Assembly: GCA_034434235.1 (NCBI GenBank)
Contig: DAOTZV010000106.1
Location: 1 to 13,580 of the forward strand
DNA: 13,580 nucleotides
Source of the DNA: CAKZKT01 sp034434235
GTDB lineage: Bacteria > Chloroflexota > Anaerolineae > CG2-30-64-16
Reading direction: 5' to 3'
Below the pieces are notes generated by a model, which worked only from the letters and a program-made list of their open reading frames with translations, did not search any database and was not told where the DNA came from. A program made the position numbers and the translations under genes. Numbering within the stretch: position 1 is the stretch's first letter; the number at the start of each line of letters is the position of its first letter. Of the stretch, positions 1-5,967 are shown one piece after another.

Positions 1-226
1 GCGGCGCCACCGCGCCCATTAGACGCGATTTCAATCGCCCTCAGGCGGGCATCGGCCTGCGCCGACGCGTGCACGCCCACGCAGGTGGGCGTTGCGGCGC
101 CGTGGCGCCCGTTAGACGCGATTTCAATCGCCCTCAGGCGGGCGTCGGCCTGCGCCGACGCGGTCCGCACCACGGAGGTGGGTGCGGCGGCGCCACCGCG
201 CCCGTTAGACGCGATTTCAATCGCCC
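1..226. repeat. 93-bp tandem repeat made of nested hairpins (2.4 copies)
   Basis: Two full 93-bp units (1-93, 94-186) and a 40-bp partial third (187-226) begin with gcggcgcc and share the core ttagacgcgatttcaatcg. Each unit contains several inverted repeats: gcgatt-tc-aatcgc (25-38 in unit 1), (a/g)tcggc-ctgc-gccgac (51-66, 144-159), and a terminal hairpin acgcccac-gcag-gtgggcgt (73-92). In unit 2 the terminal hairpin has different bases but still pairs (ccgcacc 165-171 with ggtgcgg 181-187). The array runs off the left edge, so its full length is unknown. I read it as a non-coding structured repeat, although 93 is a multiple of three and one frame stays open. Confidence 0.85.
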
Positions 227-234
227 CCAAACCC

Positions 235-274
235 CCATCGCGTCGACCTGAGCTACCATCGCGTCGATCTGAGC
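235..274. repeat. Short direct repeat, 19-bp unit, 21-bp period
   Basis: ccatcgcgtcgacctgagc (235-253) is repeated at 256-274 with one change (acc to atc). It directly follows the 93-bp array and lies upstream of fabF. No function can be assigned. Confidence 0.7.
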
Positions 275-281
275 GTTGGCG

Positions 282-290
282 TGTTATACG
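282..290 (+). promoter_or_regulatory. Candidate extended -10 promoter upstream of fabF
   Basis: TG-t-TATACG resembles an extended -10 element (TGnTATAAT) and is the only AT-rich promoter-like stretch between the repeats and fabF. There is no convincing -35. A start near 297 would leave a leader of about 88 nt that contains the hairpin cgcgccgg (319-326) / ccggcgcg (343-350). This is a weak call; the promoter may lie upstream of the window. Confidence 0.3.
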
Positions 291-372
291 AACTGTAGAT
301 CGAGCGCGTTGCGCTTCGCGCGCCGGGCACCTGTTCGGGCGGCCGGCGCGTCCGTCGCAAAATTTCGGATTC

Positions 373-379
373 AGGAGGT
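373..379 (+). promoter_or_regulatory. Ribosome binding site that fixes the fabF start
   Basis: AGGAGGT ends 5 bases before TTG at 385. It is a near-perfect Shine-Dalgarno and places the FabF start at the usual position relative to the conserved VVVTGLG strand, instead of the much earlier in-frame ATG at 85 inside the repeat array. Confidence 0.85.
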
Positions 380-384
380 CCCCC

Positions 385-1632
385 TTGACTCGTCCCGATT
401 CTCAACGCGTCGTCGTGACCGGCCTGGGCCTGGTGACGCCCGTCGGCAACGACGTGCCCAGCAGTTGGCGCGCCATCCTGGCCGGCCAATCCGGCGTGGA
501 TGTGATCAGCCAGTTTGACCATAGTCAGTTTAAGACCCACATCGCCGCGGAAGTGAAGAACTTCGATCCGACCTTATACGTGGACAAAAAAGAGGCGCGG
601 CGCATGGATCGCTTTCTGCATTTCGCGGCTGCGGCTGCAAAAGAAGCGATGGCCGATGCGCAGTTCGAGGTCGCCTGCTACGGCGCGCCGCGGGTCGGCG
701 TGCTGGTGGGCTCGGGCATCGGCGGCATCCACATCCTGCTCGAACAGCACGATCTGATGCGCGAGCGCGGCCCGCGGCGGGTGAGCCCCTTCACCGTTCC
801 CGGCCTGATGTTGAACAGCGCCTCGGCGCACGTGAGCATCATGACCGGCGCGCGGGGGCCCAACCTGGCCATCGCCACCGCCTGCGCCACCGGCAGCCAC
901 GCCATCGGCGAGGCCGCCGACCTGATCCGCCGCGGCCGGGCCGATGCCATGATCTGCGGCGGCAGCGAGGCGGCCTTGATGCCGATGGCGCTGGCCGGCT
1001 TCGAGAACATGGGCGCGGTCAGCAGCCGCAACGACGAACCGCAGCGCGCCAGCCGGCCGTTCGACAAGGATCGCGACGGCTTCGTGATGGGAGAGGGCGC
1101 CGGCATGATGATCCTGGAGCGGCTGGACATGGCGCGGGCGCGCGGAGCGCGCATCTACGCCGAGCTGGTCGGCTACGGCATCACGGCCGACGCATTCCAT
1201 GTCACCGCGCCGCTGGAAGACGGCAGCGGCGCGGCCGAGTGCATGGCCGCGGCCCTGGCCGACGCGGGTCTTCCCCCCGAGGCCGTGGATTACATCAACG
1301 CGCACGGCACCAGCACCCCGCTCAACGACGTCAGCGAAACGCGGGCGGTCAAAATGGTGTTCGGCGCCCATGCCTACCGGGTGCCGATCAGCTCGACCAA
1401 GAGCATGACGGGCCATCTGATGGGCGCGGCCGGCGCCATCGAGGCGGTCTTCACCGTGTTGACGTTGCGCGATCAGATCCTGCCGCCGACCATCAACTAC
1501 GAGACGCCCGACCCTGAGTGCGACCTGGACTACGTGCCCAATCAGGCCCGGCCGGCTTCGGTCGAAGTGGCCATGTCCAACTCGTTCGGGTTCGGCGGCC
1601 ATAACGGCGTGCTGATCTTTCGGAGGCTGTGA
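385..1632 (+). CDS. fabF: Beta-ketoacyl-ACP synthase II (KAS II)
   Basis: This cytosolic condensing enzyme of type II fatty-acid synthesis joins malonyl-ACP to a growing acyl-ACP with loss of CO2. The 415-residue length matches the family (about 410-415). It opens with the thiolase-fold strand RVVVTGLGLVTPVG. The active-site cysteine is Cys167 in ATACATGSHAIG, and the His/His/Lys set is His307 (NAHGTSTPLND), Lys339 and His344 (STKSMTGHLMGAAG). All are shifted by four from the E. coli numbering I recall (163/303/335/340). The C-terminal SNSFGFGGHNG loop is present. The start is TTG, supported by a strong ribosome binding site; a longer in-frame reading from 85 would translate the hairpin repeats and is unlikely. 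The stop overlaps the fabH ATG by one base (TGATG), so the two genes are probably translationally coupled. Confidence 0.96.
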   Translation: MTRPDSQRVVVTGLGLVTPVGNDVPSSWRAILAGQSGVDVISQFDHSQFKTHIAAEVKNFDPTLYVDKKEARRMDRFLHFAAAAAKEAMADAQFEVACYGAPRVGVLVGSGIGGIHILLEQHDLMRERGPRRVSPFTVPGLMLNSASAHVSIMTGARGPNLAIATACATGSHAIGEAADLIRRGRADAMICGGSEAALMPMALAGFENMGAVSSRNDEPQRASRPFDKDRDGFVMGEGAGMMILERLDMARARGARIYAELVGYGITADAFHVTAPLEDGSGAAECMAAALADAGLPPEAVDYINAHGTSTPLNDVSETRAVKMVFGAHAYRVPISSTKSMTGHLMGAAGAIEAVFTVLTLRDQILPPTINYETPDPECDLDYVPNQARPASVEVAMSNSFGFGGHNGVLIFRRL

Positions 1633-3020
1633 TGGCTGCTCGTAAAGTCTCGCCGCGCGGGCCGCGCTATGCCCAGATCACCGGCTGGGGCATGGCCGTG
1701 CCCGAAAAGGTGGTGACCAACGACGATCTGGCGAAGATCGTCGAAACCTCCGACGAATGGATCACGTCCCACACGGGCATCAAGCAGCGGCGCATCGCAG
1801 ACGGCCGGGAAACGACCCTCACCCTGGCCGTGCGCGCGGCTCAGGAGGCGTTGGCGGTCGCAGGCGTCATGCCCGGCCAGCTCGATCTGGTCATCGTGGC
1901 CACCGTCACCCCCGAGTATCTGTTTCCGTCCACGGCCAGCCTGGTGCAAGACCGGATCGGCGCGGTGGCAGCCGGCGCGTTCGACCTGAGCGCCGGTTGT
2001 TCGGGCTTCATCTACGCGCTGAGCATGGCGGCCGACGCGGTGCGGTCGGGCCATGCGGATCACGTGCTGGTGATCGGTGCGGAGACCCTGTCGCGCATCG
2101 TGGACTGGAAGGACCGCAATACCTGCGTGTTGTTCGGCGACGGCGCGGGCGCGGTCGTGGTGAGCGCGTGCGCCGAACAATGCGGCATCATGGCCTCGGT
2201 GCTGGGGAGCGATGGTTCGGGCGGCGATCTGTTGATCGTCCCCGGCGGCGGCAGTCGCAACCCCCTCAGCCGCGAGCTGCTCGAGCGGGGAGACCAGTTC
2301 GCCAAGATGAACGGCCGCGAAGTGTACCGCTTCGCCACGACGATCATGCCGCGCGCGACCGCGGCGGTCGTCCAGAAGGCCGGCTGGCAACTGGAAGACG
2401 TCGCCCTGGTCATCCCGCATCAGGCCAATGTCCGGATCATTGATGCGGCGATCAAACGCCTGGGCCTGCCGGCCGATCGCTTCTTCGTGAATATTGATCG
2501 TTACGGCAACACGTCGTCGGCCTCGATTCCCATCGCCCTGTGCGAGGCAATCGCTGCCGGCCGCATCAACGCCGGGGATCGGCTCGTGATGGTGGGCTTC
2601 GGCGCCGGGCTGACGTGGGCGGCCGTGGCCCTGGAATGGGGCATCCCCGAACCGGCCCGGCCGCGGCCGCTCTTCTTCCGCTGGCTGGTGCGGGCCTGGT
2701 CCTTCCTGGCCGATCTCCGCTCGCGGCTGCGTCGCGTCGAGCGTCGCACTTACGATCGGGTGTTGGGCCCCAAAGGGACCGAAGGCTTACGCGAAGAAGT
2801 GGAGGAACAGACCGGCCGGCTGCGCGAAGAGGTCCAGGAACAGACCGGCTGGCTGCGCGAGCGCCTGGTCGGTCGGCGGCCGGCGCCGCCGACTGCCGGT
2901 TCCCCTGATTCTCGCCCTTCCGCCCCCCAGGAATTGGGGGGAGCGGGAGGCCGAACGGAGGGCGGCGACAAGGCGGCCGGGCCGCAGGATCCGCCGTCAT
3001 CGTCCGGCGATGCGCATTGA
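1632..3020 (+). CDS. fabH: Beta-ketoacyl-ACP synthase III (KAS III) with long C-terminal extension
   Basis: FabH starts fatty-acid synthesis by condensing acetyl-CoA (or a short acyl-CoA) with malonyl-ACP. The catalytic triad is intact: Cys123 in SAGCSGF, His263 in IPHQAN and Asn293 in YGNTSSASIP. The core ends near Trp336 (GLTWAAVALEWG), the full length of a normal FabH (about 320-335). About 126 further residues follow: a basic amphipathic stretch (FFRWLVRAWSFLADLRSRL), an 11-residue repeat, LREEVEEQTGR / LREEVQEQTGW / LRERL, from residue 386, and a Pro/Gly/Ser-rich low-complexity tail that contains a GC-rich palindrome in its DNA. ATG 1632 sits 5 bases after GGAGG (1622-1626); a GTG directly before it (1629) is an alternative start. 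The gene overlaps the fabF stop. KAS III identity is firm; the role of the tail is unknown. Confidence 0.95.
   Translation: MAARKVSPRGPRYAQITGWGMAVPEKVVTNDDLAKIVETSDEWITSHTGIKQRRIADGRETTLTLAVRAAQEALAVAGVMPGQLDLVIVATVTPEYLFPSTASLVQDRIGAVAAGAFDLSAGCSGFIYALSMAADAVRSGHADHVLVIGAETLSRIVDWKDRNTCVLFGDGAGAVVVSACAEQCGIMASVLGSDGSGGDLLIVPGGGSRNPLSRELLERGDQFAKMNGREVYRFATTIMPRATAAVVQKAGWQLEDVALVIPHQANVRIIDAAIKRLGLPADRFFVNIDRYGNTSSASIPIALCEAIAAGRINAGDRLVMVGFGAGLTWAAVALEWGIPEPARPRPLFFRWLVRAWSFLADLRSRLRRVERRTYDRVLGPKGTEGLREEVEEQTGRLREEVQEQTGWLRERLVGRRPAPPTAGSPDSRPSAPQELGGAGGRTEGGDKAAGPQDPPSSSGDAH
2923..2941. repeat. GC-rich palindrome inside the fabH tail
   Basis: cccccc (2923-2928) and gggggg (2936-2941) flank aggaatt. 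The sequence closely resembles ccccccaaacttgggggg at 4841-4858 within glycerate kinase. It falls in the low-complexity, non-catalytic end of FabH and may be a remnant of the same palindromic repeat family. Confidence 0.6.
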
Positions 3021-3023
3021 GGT

Positions 3024-3052
3024 TTTCCGTTTTGCGCATTCTGGCATATAAT
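3024..3052 (+). promoter_or_regulatory. Promoter with consensus -10, near-leaderless
   Basis: A perfect TATAAT lies at 3047-3052, with a weak -35 (TTTCCG, 3024-3029) 17 bp upstream, in the 47-bp gap between fabH and the lipoprotein gene. Transcription would start near 3059, about 9 bases before the ATG at 3068, leaving no room for a standard ribosome binding site. Confidence 0.6.
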
Positions 3053-3067
3053 CCCCCTGGATATGCC

Positions 3068-4411
3068 ATGATGCGCCTGATCTCAACGTTGATTTGCTTG
3101 TTTTTGCCCGGGCTTCTGTTGCTCGGTTGTCAGGCGCCGGCCAGACGGCCGGCGCCCACGCCGTCTTCCTGGCCGGGGCCGGTCACGCGCACGCCGGCCC
3201 CGGTCGGGCCGATCCCTTCGCCCCAGTCGGCGAGCACCCCCGCGCCGATCACCGACACGCTGACGTTGACCTGGTGGACGCCGGAGTTCCTCAGCCCCAA
3301 GGCATCTGGCCCGGTTGGCCCTCTGTTGGCCGGCCAGATCGCCGATTTCGAAGCCGTGCACGCCGGCAAGGTTCGGATCAGCACCGTCATCAAGGCGCGT
3401 TACGGCAAGGGCGGTCTGCTCGACTTCTTGCGCACGGCGCAACCCGTGGCGCCGAGCCTGTTGCCCGATGTCATTGCCCTGGACCTCGTCGAGGTAGAGC
3501 AGGCGGCCGCGCTGGGCCTGGTCCAGCCGCTGGACGGCCTGTTGCCGCGGGAGATCACCCCCACCCTGTATGCTTTTGCCCGGCAAAGCGGGCAACTGGA
3601 TGGCCGCACGCTGGCCGTGCCGTGGGTGGCCGACGCCGAGCATGTCGTATACGATCGCCATCGGGTCTCGACGCCGCCGGACACCTGGACGGGCGTGCTG
3701 GCCGAGAAGATCACTTATCTCTTCCCGGCCGGCTCGCCGCAATCCCTCTCGGTTACCGGCCTGACCGAGGACGTTCAGTCCACTTTTCTGGCTCAATACT
3801 TTTCGGCCGGGGCCGGCCTGGATGCCCGGACGCGACGCTTGACCGTGCAAGAGCAGCCGTTGGTGCGCGTTCTGAACTTCTATCGAGATGCCACCGAGGC
3901 CGGGCTGTTGCCGAAAAACGCGATCAACCTGGTCGGCCTGGACGAATGTTGGGCCATTTATGCCCAAGGTGGAGCAGCGCTGGCCAACGTCAGCGCGCGG
4001 CGCTACCTGGCTAACCGCGAGTCGCTTTCCGACACCGGTTATGCTTTGATGCCGGGTTGGGCCAACCCGGCGCCATCGGTGGCCGGGGGCTGGGCGCTGT
4101 TGGTCACCGCGACCGATCCGGCGCGGCAAAAGGCGGCCGCGGATTTCATCGCCTGGCTTTTGATGCCCGAGCGGGCGGGCGCGTTGGCTCAGGCGGCCGG
4201 TTGGTTGCCCACTTCGCCGCCGGCGTTGGCCACATGGGGCGTCAACCCCTATTTCGAGTTCCTCGATCGCCTGTTGAGCTCGGCGATTGCCCGGCCGGTC
4301 GGGCCGGAATATACGGCGGCTGCCGGCCGGCTGCAAAGGGCGGTGGTCGCGGTGCTCAAGAACGGTTCTCCGCCGGCCGAGGCCGCCCAGGCCGCTGTGT
4401 CCACAAAGTAA
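3068..4411 (+). CDS. Extracellular solute-binding lipoprotein, family 1-like
   Basis: This is probably a cell-surface binding component of an ABC importer, possibly for sugars or related solutes; the ligand is unknown. It is 447 residues from ATG 3068 (ATG 3071 is equally possible). A lipoprotein signal peptide runs MMRLISTLICLFLPGLLLLG-Cys21, with LLGC as lipobox. A Pro/Thr/Ser-rich linker spans roughly residues 22-64. The mature domain begins TLTLTWWTPEF and contains QIADFEAVHAGKV, LLPDVIALD, the hinge-like LAVPWVADAEHVVYD, and a C-terminal AGGWALLVTATDPARQKAA...FIAWLL region, all typical of SBP_bac_1 proteins. The TTG start at 3017 was not used because it would put extra residues before the signal peptide. 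No permease or ATPase genes are adjacent, so it is an orphan here. Glycerate kinase follows after 21 bp, probably in the same transcript. Confidence 0.8.
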   Translation: MMRLISTLICLFLPGLLLLGCQAPARRPAPTPSSWPGPVTRTPAPVGPIPSPQSASTPAPITDTLTLTWWTPEFLSPKASGPVGPLLAGQIADFEAVHAGKVRISTVIKARYGKGGLLDFLRTAQPVAPSLLPDVIALDLVEVEQAAALGLVQPLDGLLPREITPTLYAFARQSGQLDGRTLAVPWVADAEHVVYDRHRVSTPPDTWTGVLAEKITYLFPAGSPQSLSVTGLTEDVQSTFLAQYFSAGAGLDARTRRLTVQEQPLVRVLNFYRDATEAGLLPKNAINLVGLDECWAIYAQGGAALANVSARRYLANRESLSDTGYALMPGWANPAPSVAGGWALLVTATDPARQKAAADFIAWLLMPERAGALAQAAGWLPTSPPALATWGVNPYFEFLDRLLSSAIARPVGPEYTAAAGRLQRAVVAVLKNGSPPAEAAQAAVSTK

Positions 4412-4432
4412 ATCTTTCCGTGGAGTCTGATC

Positions 4433-5959
4433 GTGAGCCTGTCTTCGCATTTCCGTCAGCAGATCGTTGCCGTCCTTGAGGCCGCGTTGCGCGCCGTGGA
4501 TCCGCGCGCTGCGGTGGCCGGCCACGTTGTTCGGGAAGGGGATGTGCTGCACGTGGCCGGCCGCACCTATCGTCTCGACGAGATCGAGCGCGTCCTGGTG
4601 GTGGGCGGCGGCAAGGCCGCCGCGCCGATGGCCGCCGCGCTCGCCGATATCCTGGGCGATCGGCTAACGGCCGGCGTGGTCACCGTGAAATACGGCCACA
4701 CGTCGGGCCACAGCGGCGGCCGCGTGCGCTGGGGAGAGGTGACACCTAACCCCCCGCCCCCCTTCCCTGCCAGGGAAGGGGGAGATTCACTCCCCTCCTC
4801 TACGAGGGGAGGGGTCGGGGGCGAGGTTTCGCCCCCTGTTCCCCCCAAACTTGGGGGGCCAGGGGGGCCGGGAGCCGGGGGCCAGGTGGATGCCAGGATC
4901 CGGATCGTGGAGGCCGGGCATCCGGTGCCGGATGCGGCCGGCCAGGCCGGCGCCGAGCAGATCGCCGCGCTGTTGCAGGGGCTTTCTCCCCGCGATCTCG
5001 TGTTCGTGTTGATCTCCGGCGGCGGGTCCGCGCTGTTGCCCCTGCCGGTTGCCGGCGTGTCGCTGGCCGACATGCAGGCGCTCACCCAGGCGCTCCTCCG
5101 CTGCGGCGCCGACATCACCGAGATCAACACCATCCGCAAGCACTGCTCGCGCCTGCAAGGCGGCCAGTTGGCCCGGCTTGCCGCGCCCGCGCAGGTGATC
5201 TCGCTGATCCTCTCCGATGTGGTCGGTTCCCCGCTGGACGCAATCGCCTCGGGCCCTACCGTGCCCGATCCGACGACCTACGACGATGCGCTGGCCGTAT
5301 TGCGGCGTTACGACCTGCTCGAGCAGATCCCGGCCGGCATTCGGCGTCACCTGGAGGCCGGCGCGGCCGGCGCGCGGCCCGAAACGCCCAAGCCGGGCGA
5401 TCCATTGTTTGACCGGGTGGTCAACGTGGTGATCGGCGATAACGCCAGCGCCGGCCGCGCGGCCGTGGCCGAGGCCCGACGCCAGGGGTTCAAGGCCGCG
5501 CTGCTCACCACCTTCGTGCAGGGAGAGGCGCGCGAGGTGGGCCGCGTGGTGGCCGGCCTGGCGCAGGGGATCGCGGCCGGCCAATCCGATTTCGCGCGGC
5601 CGGCATGTCTGGTCTTGGGCGGAGAGACGACCGTCACGTTGCGCGGCCAGGGAAAAGGGGGCCGCAACCAGGAGCTGGCCCTGGCCGCCGGCATCGCGCT
5701 GGACGGCTACGTCGCGCCGGCCGGGGTCGAGCTGGCGGTGATCAGCCTGGGCACCGACGGCACCGATGGCCCCACCGATGCCGCGGGCGGCCTGGCCACC
5801 GTGGACACCCTGGCGCGCGGCCGGGCGCTGGGCCTCGACGGCCGGGCCGCGTTGGCCCGCAACGACAGCTATCCCTATCTGGCCGCGATCGGCGACCTGA
5901 TCGTGACCGGGCCGACGAATACGAACGTGAACGACCTGATCTTCGTGTTCGTCTCCTGA
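4433..5959 (+). CDS. Glycerate 2-kinase, type-2 (DUF4147/MOFRL) family, with in-frame insertion
   Basis: This cytosolic enzyme is expected to phosphorylate D-glycerate with ATP, feeding 2-phosphoglycerate into glycolysis. Family motifs run in order: VLVVGGGKAAAPM with Lys61, KYGHT (86-90), VEAGHPVPDAAG (159-170), LISGGGSALLPLP (193-205), NTIRKHCSRLQGGQLA (232-247), LILSDVVGSPLDAIASGPT (258-276), VIGDN (333-337), then the C-terminal MOFRL domain with LVLGGETTVTLRGQGKGGRNQE (Arg411), SLGTDGTDGPTDAAGG (438-453) and the end GPTNTNVNDLIFVFV. At 508 residues it is about 50 longer than relatives I know. The excess lies at about residues 103-152, a Pro/Gly-rich segment encoded by palindromic DNA. GTG 4433 is preceded by TGGAG at a 7-base gap. 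The insertion sits in a loop between conserved blocks, so activity may survive; this is inference. Confidence 0.92.
   Translation: MSLSSHFRQQIVAVLEAALRAVDPRAAVAGHVVREGDVLHVAGRTYRLDEIERVLVVGGGKAAAPMAAALADILGDRLTAGVVTVKYGHTSGHSGGRVRWGEVTPNPPPPFPAREGGDSLPSSTRGGVGGEVSPPVPPKLGGPGGPGAGGQVDARIRIVEAGHPVPDAAGQAGAEQIAALLQGLSPRDLVFVLISGGGSALLPLPVAGVSLADMQALTQALLRCGADITEINTIRKHCSRLQGGQLARLAAPAQVISLILSDVVGSPLDAIASGPTVPDPTTYDDALAVLRRYDLLEQIPAGIRRHLEAGAAGARPETPKPGDPLFDRVVNVVIGDNASAGRAAVAEARRQGFKAALLTTFVQGEAREVGRVVAGLAQGIAAGQSDFARPACLVLGGETTVTLRGQGKGGRNQELALAAGIALDGYVAPAGVELAVISLGTDGTDGPTDAAGGLATVDTLARGRALGLDGRAALARNDSYPYLAAIGDLIVTGPTNTNVNDLIFVFVS
4742..4888. mobile_element. Palindromic repeat element inserted in frame in glycerate kinase
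   Basis: About 147 bp of C-run/G-run palindromes interrupt the kinase between KYGHT and VEAGHPVPD. Arms seen: ccccc-ttccctg (4758-4769) with its complement (4771-4782), an imperfect cccctcctc/gaggggagggg pair (4792-4814), and ccccccaa-ac-ttgggggg (4841-4858). A possible 5-bp target duplication, aggtg, lies at 4737-4741 and 4884-4888, exactly 147 bp (49 codons) apart. Removing one copy with the element would restore GEV-DARIRIVEAGHP in frame. It has no coding capacity of its own. Exact ends are uncertain. Confidence 0.65.
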
Positions 5960-5967
5960 ACTTCAGG
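5955..5967. terminator. Small palindrome holding both convergent stop codons
   Basis: cctgaa-c-ttcagg contains TGA (5957-5959) of the plus-strand kinase and the TGA (complement of 5963-5965) of the minus-strand TPR gene. Only 3 bp separate the genes. The 6-bp stem has no U-run on either strand, so terminator function is doubtful. Confidence 0.3.

Noticed and set aside
1..226. CRISPR array suggested by the repeated gacgcgatttcaatcgccc
   Set aside because: The whole 93-bp unit is repeated, including what would be spacers; no unique spacers of 30-40 bp exist and no cas genes are present.
85..384. N-terminal extension of FabF from the in-frame ATG at 85
   Set aside because: It would translate hairpin repeats and precedes the conserved FabF start by 100 residues; a strong ribosome binding site marks TTG 385.
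574..1602. Minus-strand frame opposite fabF
   Set aside because: His/Arg/Ala-rich composition without motifs; the plus strand carries all KAS II catalytic residues.
3017..3067. Earlier TTG start for the lipoprotein gene
   Set aside because: It would place 17 residues before a complete lipoprotein signal peptide and lies upstream of the TATAAT promoter.
3083..4552. Long minus-strand open frame of 489 codons
   Set aside because: It is antisense to the lipoprotein gene, is rich in Arg/Gly/Gln and shows no family motif; typical shadow frame of GC-rich DNA.
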